NCBI GenBank assembly: GCA_021824145.1
Contig: JAKALM010000001.1
Location: 62,001 to 126,000, forward strand
From: Bacteroidota bacterium
GTDB taxonomy: Bacteria; Bacteroidota; Ignavibacteria; Ignavibacteriales; Ignavibacteriaceae
Length of the DNA: 64,000 nucleotides
Direction of reading: 5' to 3'
The notes beneath the pieces were generated by a model. It searched no databases, was not told where the DNA came from, and saw only the letters and a list, made by a program, of their open reading frames with translations. Both the position numbers and the translations under genes were made by a program. Of the stretch, positions 19,486-27,659 are shown one piece after another; the stretch's first letter is position 1; every line of letters starts with the position of its first letter.

Positions 19486-20414
19486 GGAATATCTAGAATA
19501 ATACTGTGAATGCTTTGAGATAAAATAAATAAATCGCTTCCGCTGCCGGTAAAATGAATTTGATATTTTCTTACAAAAGTTAAAACCAACTTATTAAATT
19601 TGTTCTGCGGAATTTCATTTACCAGCTTTGCTGGAATTAATAATTTACCGGTATCTCGTGTTTTAATTTTATATAACGGTAATGTTGAATAAGTTCCATT
19701 AGAATTTTGAGCGGTTGTAACTGCGCCAAGGATAATTTCAATACTATCACTAGGATTTCCCTTATCCCAATTTAATAAACAGCTAAGAGTTTTATTTTTA
19801 ATTTTACCAGATAAAATTACTTTGCCTATTATTTCTTTAGGAGTTGGAATATCAAAATTAACAGAGTGTCCTTGCATTGGGATATATTGAAAATTTATTG
19901 AAGAATTATAATCAAAATTAAACTGTCCCATCATACCGCGAGTTAAAGCAAACATATTTCCCAATATTGTATCGGCATGCATTCCGTGGTTATTATAATT
20001 AATTTTGTAAGGAACAGTCATTGCAAAAATATTATTGAACTTAACTTTTCCAGGCGTAACAGTTTGGTAGCCAATTAATCTTCCGCTCGGCTCTCTAAAT
20101 GGCATGTTTCGATTATAAAAAATTGCCTGTGCAAATGAAATTTTTGTGGTAACATTATTTTCGGTTGTTTTTATCCCGCTCACATTAATTACATTGGAAT
20201 AATTTATTACTGGATTAGCTACCCCAGTCGTATCAAAACCATTATTATAATATTCGTCGGTTGGGTCTTTTGTTACAACCTCTACTTGAATAGGATTTTG
20301 TATTGAAGGATTGTCTTGTACCAATTCAGTTGGTGCTGGATTGTTGCAGCTATTGAGTAATATTCCACAAGCTACAAAGCACAAACAATATATAAATCTA
20401 AACAACTTTTTCAT
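19482..20414 (-). CDS. Lipoprotein of unknown function
   Basis: A 310-residue protein with a lipoprotein signal peptide (lipobox LLNSC, Cys23), so likely membrane-anchored in the envelope. The rest is beta-rich with two His-containing loops (NNHGMHADT and MQGHSVNF) that could hold a metal, but no family is recognised. It is the first gene of the cassette with the barrel-transglutaminase gene, whose start it overlaps by four bases, implying that the two proteins are made together. The function is unknown; partner or anchor of the barrel protein is inference. Confidence 0.75.
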   Translation of the reverse strand: MKKLFRFIYCLCFVACGILLNSCNNPAPTELVQDNPSIQNPIQVEVVTKDPTDEYYNNGFDTTGVANPVINYSNVINVSGIKTTENNVTTKISFAQAIFYNRNMPFREPSGRLIGYQTVTPGKVKFNNIFAMTVPYKINYNNHGMHADTILGNMFALTRGMMGQFNFDYNSSINFQYIPMQGHSVNFDIPTPKEIIGKVILSGKIKNKTLSCLLNWDKGNPSDSIEIILGAVTTAQNSNGTYSTLPLYKIKTRDTGKLLIPAKLVNEIPQNKFNKLVLTFVRKYQIHFTGSGSDLFILSQSIHSIILDIP

Positions 20415-20504
20415 TTTATAAACTTAATATCGGTATTAATTATTTGCAATCTATTTTATCGTATTAAACAGCATTTTAGCATTATTCAAGAAAATTTGAA
20501 AAAA

Positions 20505-20536
20505 TAAAATCTCTCCGTCCTCTTCGGAGAGATTTT
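20505..20536 (-). terminator. Intrinsic terminator after the 20566-21519 lipoprotein
   Basis: A perfect 12-pair stem, AAAATCTCTCCG (20506-20517) and CGGAGAGATTTT (20525-20536), with a seven-base loop. On the minus strand it is followed by ATTTTTTC. It lies about 30 bases after the lipoprotein stop and separates that gene from the downstream lipoprotein/barrel operon. Confidence 0.9.
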
Positions 20537-20565
20537 GAATAATTATTTTTATTAAAAAATATTTT

Positions 20566-21519
20566 TCATTTTCGAACATAATATGGTACGCCCCAAGTGT
20601 TAGATTCAACTGGGGTAGAATCATCAAAAATAACTTGCTTAGGAAAAACATTTATAACAGCATGAAAATAACCTGGCCAAGTATGTGTTACAAAAGTTTG
20701 TTGATATACTTTTGCATAAGTATTTCCATTTTGAGTTGATGAAATAAGATTAAATTTAATTTTTTCTCTATGCAAGCCTTGCATATCGGCGCCATGTGTG
20801 AGCGTTACAAAATCAGTATCGGCATAAGCGCTGGTAACGCTTAGTTGGATAGTAACTTTTTGCCCGCTTTTGAAATGCGGAACTTGTTTCCATCTTCCTT
20901 GGCCAAGGGCCAAATAATAATCATTCGGATCATTAATAATTAGTATATCTCCATTCGGCATGTTTATCGTCATCTGAGTGATATAAACATTGGAGTTTAA
21001 TGTTCCGCCTTCAGGTAATGAAACAGCAATTACCTTCCAATCAAAATTAACAGAATCCAGCGGATTGTTATTCTTTTTAAGCAGAACCACTTTTCTTGTA
21101 ATTACAGCAGTAAATGGTTTTTGAATCGTTGTGTCGTGAGTGTGTGTTGTTGAGTCATAAGAAGCTGCAATATATAAAACTCCTTCAAATGTTCTAGTAT
21201 AAGTTCCATAAGCAGTATCACCAGACATTGAATAAGTAAAATCTGTAGAAACAACTCTCATCTTTTGTCCAACACGCAATGGATAGATTGCCGTAGTAGT
21301 TTTTCCAATCAAATTCATTGCAGATTCTTCATTATAATTATAATCAAACGAAGAAATTGCAGAATCACCTTCTACAGCTTTTAACATTGCCTGCTGAGTT
21401 GAACTACTTTGAACCCCAACTGGTCCAGTTGGCAAATTCTTACAACCTGTAACAAGCATCAATATTACAGAAACTGAAATAATAGCCAAGTTCTTTAATG
21501 CGAAAATTTTGCCATTCAT
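20566..21519 (-). CDS. Lipoprotein of unknown function
   Basis: A 317-residue lipoprotein: hydrophobic signal of about 24 residues ending in the lipobox LVTGC (Cys26). The mature part is beta-rich and full of Ser/Thr/Asp, with a TTHTHDTT stretch near residue 140 and THGADMQGLHRE near 245. No family is recognised. It is monocistronic by structure, ending in a strong terminator. It sits just upstream of the barrel-transglutaminase operon but need not be functionally tied to it. Confidence 0.75.
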   Translation of the reverse strand: MNGKIFALKNLAIISVSVILMLVTGCKNLPTGPVGVQSSSTQQAMLKAVEGDSAISSFDYNYNEESAMNLIGKTTTAIYPLRVGQKMRVVSTDFTYSMSGDTAYGTYTRTFEGVLYIAASYDSTTHTHDTTIQKPFTAVITRKVVLLKKNNNPLDSVNFDWKVIAVSLPEGGTLNSNVYITQMTINMPNGDILIINDPNDYYLALGQGRWKQVPHFKSGQKVTIQLSVTSAYADTDFVTLTHGADMQGLHREKIKFNLISSTQNGNTYAKVYQQTFVTHTWPGYFHAVINVFPKQVIFDDSTPVESNTWGVPYYVRK

Positions 21520-21773
21520 ACGTATATCCTTTCAATAATAATTTGTTATAAAAACTCAATGCCTTTAAAGAGGCGATAAACATGATTTATAAGAACTATG
21601 CCAAATTGTTAATATGACTCAAATTATTATTATATATGCAATTACAATTTATGCCTTATTTAACAATATACCTGGAAATTCAATTGAAATGCCTGATGAA
21701 ATTATTTCAGGCAAAGGGTTATACAATCTAAGTTTAAATTTTATTTTTTCATTAAATGAAAGTAGTCAACTTT

Positions 21774-22223
21774 ATGTTTAATGAATTACGAAATTTCGCA
21801 ATTAAAGGAAATGTTCTCGACATGGCAGTTGGTGTTATTTGCGCAGCTTTTGGAACAATTGTAAAATCTTTAGTAAGTGATGTTTTAATAAAATTTTAAG
21901 GATTGCTACTAAAAAATGTTGATTCTTCAGAATTATTTAATACTTAAATCGGGTTCTAAAATTGCAGTTTCAAATGCAAATTTTTAAGAAACTTCTTTGA
22001 CAGGTACAGTAACTTTAAATTATGGATTATTTATAATTGTATTGTCGGCTTTTTTATTATTGCTATTTGAGCTCTCTCTGTTATAAAAATGTTTCAACAG
22101 CTTAGGCGTAGAGAAGAAATAAATGCAATTGTTGAACTTGAAAAGAAAGAATGTCCTTATTGTTTATCTAAAATTTAAAATAAAGCAACTAAATGTACTT
22201 ATTGAATTTCACAATTTTTATAA
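21774..22223 (+). pseudogene. mscL: Decayed large-conductance mechanosensitive channel gene (mscL)
   Basis: The fragment starts [20 protein letters not shown], the hallmark N-terminus and first membrane helix of MscL, and continues with [14 protein letters not shown]. It is then broken by stops at 21897 and 21945. It resumes one frame over (LKSGSKIAVSNANF, stop at 21985, then TVTLNYGLF). It shifts back to the first frame at about 22083 (IKMFQQLRRREEINAIVE, KKECPYCLSKI, stops at 22176 and 22203). The zinc-ribbon-like tail (CPYC...ATKC) is the one found on many longer MscL proteins. One residue is also missing in helix 1. Several independent lesions exclude a single sequencing error. Intact MscL would protect against hypo-osmotic shock. 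Confidence 0.88.
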
Positions 22224-22244
22224 TGTAAAACTTTGAAGGTAAAA

Positions 22245-23006
22245 ATGAAGTTTAGAACATTTCCAATCTTATTTTTTCTATTACTAATTTCTGTTAATAA
22301 TTATTCTCAGAAAAAAAATAGTAAAACTTTATATCAAACATCTCCAATAATTTCTCTTCTTAATGGCGTAATGAATGATAGTATTACGATTGGAGAAGTA
22401 GAGCATTATGGTGATTTTGGCCTTGGCACATATAACGGTGTTGATGGCGAAATGATAGTATTAAACAAAAAAGTTTATCGCGTTGATTATGATGGTAAAG
22501 TTAATCAGCCAGAAAAATCGGAAAAAACTCCATTTGCTTGTGTAACATTTTTTCATTCTGATGAATCTTTTGATTGGAACAACGAAATGGATTACAATAA
22601 ATTTATTGAAAAACTTGACGAGAAACTTCCATCCCAAAATTTAATTTATGCAATTAAAATAACCGGTCGCTTTGTTGAAATGGAAACAAGAAGTGAATCA
22701 AAACAAGCTAAACCTTATTCAAATCTTTCTGATGTTTTAAAAAATCAATCTGTTTTTAAATTCAAAAATATACAAGGTACATTGGTAGGATTTAAATTTC
22801 CCAATTATATGCAAGGCGTAAATGTTCCAGGATATCATTTTCATTTTTTATCATTGGATAAAAAAGAAGGCGGACATGTTTTAAACTTTACAAGTGGAAA
22901 AGTAAAAATTGAGATTGAAATGATAAATACTTTTGAAATGAATTTCCCCCAGACAAAAGAATTTTTAAAAGCTGATTTTGATAAAAAGCCAGCTCCAGGT
23001 TTGTAA
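22245..23006 (+). CDS. budA: Exported alpha-acetolactate decarboxylase
   Basis: Converts acetolactate to acetoin and CO2. The 253-residue protein has the family layout: YQTSPIISLLNGVM near residue 30, the FGLGTYNGVDGEM segment near 65 and TFFHSD near 100. The zinc site is GYHFHFLS followed by GGH near 197-212 (His-x-His...His). A signal peptide precedes it (MKFRTFPILFFLLLISV, cleavage near NYSQ). I take ATG 22245 because GAAGG lies five bases upstream; the in-frame TTG at 22233 overlaps this site. It sits 21 bases after the mscL remnant. The alternative symbol is alsD. Export is predicted by sequence only. Confidence 0.9.
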   Translation: MKFRTFPILFFLLLISVNNYSQKKNSKTLYQTSPIISLLNGVMNDSITIGEVEHYGDFGLGTYNGVDGEMIVLNKKVYRVDYDGKVNQPEKSEKTPFACVTFFHSDESFDWNNEMDYNKFIEKLDEKLPSQNLIYAIKITGRFVEMETRSESKQAKPYSNLSDVLKNQSVFKFKNIQGTLVGFKFPNYMQGVNVPGYHFHFLSLDKKEGGHVLNFTSGKVKIEIEMINTFEMNFPQTKEFLKADFDKKPAPGL

Positions 23007-23009
23007 GAA

Positions 23010-23585
23010 TTATTTTTTCAATTTTTCAATTTCAATTTGGCTTAATTCTCGAACAGAACCCGGGAGTAAATTTCCAAGCGAAATATTTTTAATTCTTACT
23101 CTGATCAATCTTAAAGTTGGATAGCCGATACTTGCAGTCATTTTGCGGACTTGTCTATTTCGCCCTTCAATAATCGTTAAACTTATCCATGAAGTGGGAA
23201 TATTTTTTCTCTCTCTTATTGGTGGAATTCGAGGTGGGAATGGTGGTTCATTTATCATCTTTACTTTTGCGGGTAATGTTTTAATATTTTGAATTATTAC
23301 TCCACGTCGCAATTTTTCTAAATCATCTTCGGCGGGAATTTTTTCAACTTGAACAAAATATTCTCTCTCGTGTTGTTGTTTAGGATTTAACAGGAAATTG
23401 GTAAGCGCTTTATCATTTGTAAGCAGCAATAATCCTTCGCTGTCAAAATCAAGCCGTCCCACGGGGAAAACATCTTTAGGGAAATTAAATAAATCTGCTA
23501 AAGTTTTTCTTCCATCTTTATCTGTAAATTGTGAAAGAATTCCATACGGTTTGTTCAAAATAAAGTATTTATAATCTCGGTGCAT
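23010..23585 (-). CDS. RsuA/RluE-type rRNA pseudouridine synthase
   Basis: Makes pseudouridine in rRNA. At 191 residues it lacks the N-terminal S4 domain of RsuA/RluB and is the length of RluE. Motifs: YFILNKPYGILSQF at the start, the catalytic GRLDFDSEGLLLLTND near residue 43 with the nucleophilic Asp, and EGRNRQVRKMTASIG near 147. It starts with ATG inside the last codons of the upstream glycosyltransferase (17-base overlap) and converges on the decarboxylase three bases away. RluE (23S U2457) is the nearest by architecture, but the target site is not provable here. Confidence 0.92.
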   Translation of the reverse strand: MHRDYKYFILNKPYGILSQFTDKDGRKTLADLFNFPKDVFPVGRLDFDSEGLLLLTNDKALTNFLLNPKQQHEREYFVQVEKIPAEDDLEKLRRGVIIQNIKTLPAKVKMINEPPFPPRIPPIRERKNIPTSWISLTIIEGRNRQVRKMTASIGYPTLRLIRVRIKNISLGNLLPGSVRELSQIEIEKLKK

Positions 23586-24213
23586 ATGTATTTGTTATGC
23601 TGTCTGGTGCGTCGCGGTGATATTTATAAGTATTGAAATTAACTTTCACAACATTGTAATGTTTTTTAGCTCTTTCTAAAAACTCAGAGTCTTCGCTATA
23701 ATCAATATTTCTAAATCCATTTAAATTCAGAAAAACTTCTCTCTTACCAAAAAAAGTTGCTCCAATTGTGCATTTGGAAAGATGAATAAATTTTTGAGGA
23801 TTATTTTTATCTCGCACATATTCATCGCCAATAATATTAACTCCGCCGTGTATTAAATCTAACTTAGGTAATTTTTCCAAATAATTATATCGAACAAGTA
23901 AATGATCCTTTTCATATTCATCGTCGCTGTCTAAAAAAGTAATGTATTTTCCAGAAGAATTTTTAATTCCTCTATTTCTGCTTAAAGGCAGTTTAATATT
24001 TTCATGGCGAAAAATTTTTATGTTAGAGTATTTTAAATAATATTCAGTTAAAATTTTAAATGAATTATCTTCACTGCCGTCATCAACAGCAATAAGTTCC
24101 CATTCTTTTAATGATTGCCTAAGAAGCGAATCTATGCTTCGTTTTAGAAAAGATTCTCTGTTATAGACTGTAAGAATTACAGATACTTTATAATCTCTTT
24201 CATGAATTGGCAC
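23569..24213 (-). CDS. Family 2 glycosyltransferase
   Basis: A compact GT-A enzyme of 214 residues. It shows VSVILTVYNRESFLKRSI at the start, LIAVDDGSEDNS near residue 38 and the metal-binding FLDSDDE near 92. The acceptor-side DYSEDSEFLERA comes near 172. Transfers a sugar from a nucleotide donor to a glycan or lipid; donor and acceptor unknown. It overlaps the downstream pseudouridine synthase by 17 bases, so the two are cotranscribed although functionally unrelated. No membrane segment. Shorter than many GT2 enzymes but catalytic motifs are complete. Confidence 0.88.
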   Translation of the reverse strand: MPIHERDYKVSVILTVYNRESFLKRSIDSLLRQSLKEWELIAVDDGSEDNSFKILTEYYLKYSNIKIFRHENIKLPLSRNRGIKNSSGKYITFLDSDDEYEKDHLLVRYNYLEKLPKLDLIHGGVNIIGDEYVRDKNNPQKFIHLSKCTIGATFFGKREVFLNLNGFRNIDYSEDSEFLERAKKHYNVVKVNFNTYKYHRDAPDSITNTYAPRL

Positions 24214-24430
24214 ATTTTGCCTTTCTTTGAGTTAAAAATCTTGTCAAATAAAAATCAGGTTATATTATAAAATAAAATTTTAAAATTAATCGTGTTGTAA
24301 GTATATCAGATTTCTTTTATTCAATTTTTGTTTATTTTTAAACTGTGAAATTGATCAGGTTAAGATGATAATTAATGTTGTCTAATAAATAAGATTTAAT
24401 TAGAAAGTCAATTAACCGGCGAGGTTTTAT

Positions 24431-24655
24431 ATGTCGTTTAGAGATCAACAAAAATATTTAGATGAATTAAGAAAGTATGAAAAGAAATTCGATCACGCCG
24501 AACTTGAAGATTACAAAATGTTTGTAAAAATGCACAAAGACGAAGAAGAATTTGATTCTATTTCTCTTCAAAGACTAACAGAACTTTACGAAAAATATTA
24601 TAAGCCTGTAGATAGGCACAAATATGATTCTTTCTTTAAGAAGAAAGATGAATAA
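24431..24655 (+). CDS. Small highly charged protein of unknown function
   Basis: 74 residues, about half of them charged and rich in Tyr, Asp, Glu and Lys, with no signal peptide or membrane segment; predicted mostly helical. A good GCGAGG ribosome-binding site lies ten bases before the ATG, which supports it as a real gene. It stands alone between the glycosyltransferases. No family is recognised. Confidence 0.65.
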   Translation: MSFRDQQKYLDELRKYEKKFDHAELEDYKMFVKMHKDEEEFDSISLQRLTELYEKYYKPVDRHKYDSFFKKKDE

Positions 24656-24679
24656 TAGAATAAATTAAAAAAGTTCTTT

Positions 24680-24706
24680 CCTAAAAATATTTTAAAGGGT
24701 TTTTTT
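24680..24706 (+). terminator. Possible weak terminator after the small charged protein
   Basis: An AT-rich imperfect stem closed by CCT/AGG (24680-24698) is followed by seven T (24700-24706), 25 bases after the stop. The stem is weak, so this is tentative. Confidence 0.35.
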
Positions 24707-24769
24707 ACGCGTCTGATTAGATATTCATAAAAAATTCTTAAATTTTCACATCAAAATTAAAACTATCTA

Positions 24770-25828
24770 ATGAAGATATTAATATTGGCACTTTCCGGAA
24801 TAGGTGACGCACTTATGTTTACGCCAGCCTTAAAATTACTGCGCCAAACTTATCCCGATGTTCAAATTGATGCGCTCGTAATGTTCAAAGCTGTAAAGGA
24901 TATGTATGAAAGAAATTCTGACATAAATAAAATTCATTATTTCGAATTTCTAAATAGTGGATTTCTGCCGTCATTAAAATTTCTATTTGGGTTAAGAAAA
25001 AAATATGATGTTTCAATTAATGTTTATCCATCCAATAGAAAAGAATACAACGTTATAAATTTTTTACTCGGTGCGCCTAAAAGAGCCGGTGTTAATTATT
25101 TAAGAATGAATTTCCAGGAGTTTGGATTCTTAAATAACATTTCAATAATAGAAGATGATTCTTTGCATAATGTTCAAACAAATATAAAATTGGTTGAAAA
25201 ATTATTGCATAAAAAATTTGATGAAGAGCCTGATCTCAATTTTTCATTAAATAAAGGAGATGAGACTTTTGCAGAAGAATTTATTGCAAATACAAAAATC
25301 AACCCAAATGATTTGGTGATCGGTTTTCATCCAGGTTCTGCAACGTTAAAAAATCATATTAAAAGGAGATGGGAGCCGGAAAAGTACATTCAGCTTGGTA
25401 AAAAATTAATAGATGTAAAAAATGCAAAAATTTTAATTTTCGGCGGTCCCGAAGAAGAAGAGTTGAAAAATTTTATTTTGTCTGGGATAAATTCTAAAAA
25501 TGTTAATTCTGTGGTAACAAAAAATTTACCACAAAGTGCTGCAATTTTGAAGCGATGTGATGTTTTTGTAACTAATGATTCAAGTATGCTGCATATTGCT
25601 TCTGCAATGAAAAGAAAAGTTGTTGCTTTAATTGGGCCGACAAATAAAAACTACATTCATCCTTGGAAAACGGATTACAAAATTGTTTCGTTAAATTTGG
25701 AATGCGCCCCTTGCTTTATATATTCACCCCGTCCTTTAACTTGTTCCCGGAATGATGTGAAATTCAAATGTATAAAAGAGATGAGCGTTGATTTAGTTTA
25801 TAGTGCAGTATTAGATTTTCTGCAATAA
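24770..25828 (+). CDS. Family 9 glycosyltransferase (heptosyltransferase-like)
   Basis: A 352-residue GT-B enzyme of the LPS heptosyltransferase family. It opens with ILALSGIGDALMFTPALKLL, has VIGFHPGSATLKN near residue 180 (donor-side start), ILIFGGPEEEEL near 222, and VTNDSSMLHIASAM near 266 with the nucleotide-sugar site. A Cys-rich tail has CAPCFIY and CSRND...FKC. Likely adds a sugar to lipid A core or a surface glycan in the cytoplasm. The last 18 bases overlap the convergent LOG-family gene. Confidence 0.9.
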   Translation: MKILILALSGIGDALMFTPALKLLRQTYPDVQIDALVMFKAVKDMYERNSDINKIHYFEFLNSGFLPSLKFLFGLRKKYDVSINVYPSNRKEYNVINFLLGAPKRAGVNYLRMNFQEFGFLNNISIIEDDSLHNVQTNIKLVEKLLHKKFDEEPDLNFSLNKGDETFAEEFIANTKINPNDLVIGFHPGSATLKNHIKRRWEPEKYIQLGKKLIDVKNAKILIFGGPEEEELKNFILSGINSKNVNSVVTKNLPQSAAILKRCDVFVTNDSSMLHIASAMKRKVVALIGPTNKNYIHPWKTDYKIVSLNLECAPCFIYSPRPLTCSRNDVKFKCIKEMSVDLVYSAVLDFLQ

Positions 25829-26362
25829 AATTCTTTCTAAATAATCAGCAATTTCTTCCGGCGTATTAAAAAATTTTACCAAGCCATTTTTTCTTCCTTC
25901 GTGTTCAATCTGTTTTTCCATTAAGCTTACAATTTCTTTCCACAAATTTGAGTGGCAAGCAATTGGCTTAATTGGTGAAAGATTTTTGTTCATAAATTCC
26001 CAAACAACAGAAAGTTCAAGCAATGTTCCAGTTCCTCCTTGAAGAATTACATAACCATTGCCAAATTCTACAAGTTTTGTAATTCTTTCGAAAAGAGTTT
26101 TGCATTCAATTTGTCTGGTTAAATATTTACTTGGCTTTGCACCCCAAAGATCAACGGTAATTCCAATTGCTTCCGCGCCATATTCTGTTGCGCCTTTCGA
26201 AACCGCATCCATTATTCCATGATATCCGCCTGTGCAAACATCAAATCCTTTCTTTGCAAGAAGAATACCAAGTTTATATGCAACTTCATATTCTTTTTCA
26301 CCTTCTTTAGGAATTGAACTGCCGAAGATAGTTATAGTTTTCTTATTTTGAACTGAATTCAA
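25811..26362 (-). CDS. LOG-family (TIGR00725/00730-like) Rossmann-fold protein
   Basis: A 183-residue nucleotide-binding fold of the lysine-decarboxylase-like/LOG superfamily. It has TIFGSSIPKEG at the start, VCTGGYHGIMDAVSKGA near residue 42 and VILQGGTGTLLELSVVWEF near 105. This last is a variant of the PGGxGTxxE motif, with Gln replacing Pro. LOG proteins release free base from cytokinin-type or AMP-like nucleotides, and many bacterial members are uncharacterised. Its 3' end overlaps the GT9 gene by 18 bases. The aldo/keto reductase lies 53 bases upstream on the same strand. Confidence 0.8.
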   Translation of the reverse strand: MNSVQNKKTITIFGSSIPKEGEKEYEVAYKLGILLAKKGFDVCTGGYHGIMDAVSKGATEYGAEAIGITVDLWGAKPSKYLTRQIECKTLFERITKLVEFGNGYVILQGGTGTLLELSVVWEFMNKNLSPIKPIACHSNLWKEIVSLMEKQIEHEGRKNGLVKFFNTPEEIADYLERILLQKI

Positions 26363-26415
26363 ATTATTTTTTCTGTGGTGCTATTTTAATCAAATAAAAA
26401 TTTGTTGGAATAAAT

Positions 26416-27384
26416 TTACTCGTAATAATTTTTATCCCATTTGTGAACTTTTAGTTCCTCTAGTAGTTTTGGTGAAAGCGGTCCTTTTTTTACACTTGCT
26501 ATATTTGCTAAAAGATTTTTCTCTTTACGCATTCCGGGAATTACAGAAGTTACCGCATCAAAGCTGATGATAAATCTCAACGCAGCTTCTGCAAGAGAAC
26601 TTGTTTCAAATTTTACGTCGTTCCAAATTTTATCGGCTCTTAATTTTACGTCAACTTTTCTTTTATCCCGGAAATAATTATTCCTAAAATCGCCTACTGG
26701 AAATTCTGTGGATGGATTAATATTGCCTGTTAAAGCGCCTTCATCAAATGGAACTCTGGCAATAATGCTGATATTATTCTCTTTACAAAATGGGAATAAT
26801 CTTTCAATCGGTTTCTGTTCAAAAATATTAAAAATTACCTGATAGCTGTCGATCAATCCTGTTTTGCCTGCTTCAATTCCGTTTGCCGGCTGATGATCAT
26901 TTATAGAAATTCCCCAGTATCGAACTTTGCCATCTTTCTTTAATTTTTGAACAGCTTCTTTCCATTCATCATGATGGCTCCATTTATCATTCCAAACATG
27001 AAACTGCATTAAATCGACATAATCTCTTTTTAAATTACGCAGACTTTCTTCAGTTTTTTTAATTATATGATTTTTAGAAAAAGATTCTTCTAAAGTAGAA
27101 GTTGGCGAAGCAGGCCATTCGTATTTTTGCGAAGGAATTTTGGAAGCAATAAATAAATTTTTACCCGATTCTTTTTCAACTTCTCCAACTAAATTTTCGC
27201 TATGCCCGTTGCCATAAACAAGTGCAGTATCAAAAAAATTTATACCTTCTTCAATTGCTTTATAAAGTATTTTTTTTGATTCCTTGTCGTCTGCTCCAAT
27301 CCACATTGTTTTGCCAATGCCCCAGCAGCCAAAACCCAAAGTAGAAATTTTTTGGTTTGTCTTTGCAAATTTTCTTAATTCCAT
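26416..27384 (-). CDS. Aldo/keto reductase
   Basis: A 322-residue NAD(P)H-dependent TIM-barrel oxidoreductase. Family motifs are LGFGCWGIG near residue 17, INFFDTALVYGNGHSE near 50 (catalytic Asp and Tyr), the DYVDLMQFHVW strand near 121 with the His, and a C-terminal cofactor segment with FDAVTSVIPGMRK near 275. The substrate is unknown. Resembles the subfamily with Y-x-x-x-SE helix (YajO/YccK-like, group AKR). Probably cotranscribed with the LOG-family gene. Confidence 0.92.
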   Translation of the reverse strand: MELRKFAKTNQKISTLGFGCWGIGKTMWIGADDKESKKILYKAIEEGINFFDTALVYGNGHSENLVGEVEKESGKNLFIASKIPSQKYEWPASPTSTLEESFSKNHIIKKTEESLRNLKRDYVDLMQFHVWNDKWSHHDEWKEAVQKLKKDGKVRYWGISINDHQPANGIEAGKTGLIDSYQVIFNIFEQKPIERLFPFCKENNISIIARVPFDEGALTGNINPSTEFPVGDFRNNYFRDKRKVDVKLRADKIWNDVKFETSSLAEAALRFIISFDAVTSVIPGMRKEKNLLANIASVKKGPLSPKLLEELKVHKWDKNYYE

Positions 27385-27659
27385 AAAATTATTTCATCTA
27401 ATATTTTATTCAAATTATCTTCAAATCAAAATAATATATTTAAACTTATTTACAAACTGATAAATAAAAAGTCAACCGATTACGAAAGTTTTGAAAAAAA
27501 TTGTGAAAAATATCATCAAATTTTGAAATTAATTTTTTAAAAATAATTGGGCATTTGAGCGAAAGAATTAATATTTTAAAACAGGGTTAACATAAATTAT
27601 TTTCATCCCACAACCTTTTAAATTAAATGTGGTCTAACTAATCAGAAGAAAAGGATTAA

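Noticed and set aside
20451-20651. 66-residue minus-strand frame
   Set aside because: It overlaps the end of the lipoprotein gene and runs across its terminator.
21690-21713. TGCCTGA/TCAGGCA inverted repeat
   Set aside because: No T-run in either useful direction and no adjacent gene end; probably chance or part of the decayed region.
21614-21781. 55-codon plus-strand frame before the mscL remnant
   Set aside because: No domain, no convincing ribosome-binding site and AT-rich composition; it ends inside the mscL start. It may be part of the same decayed region.
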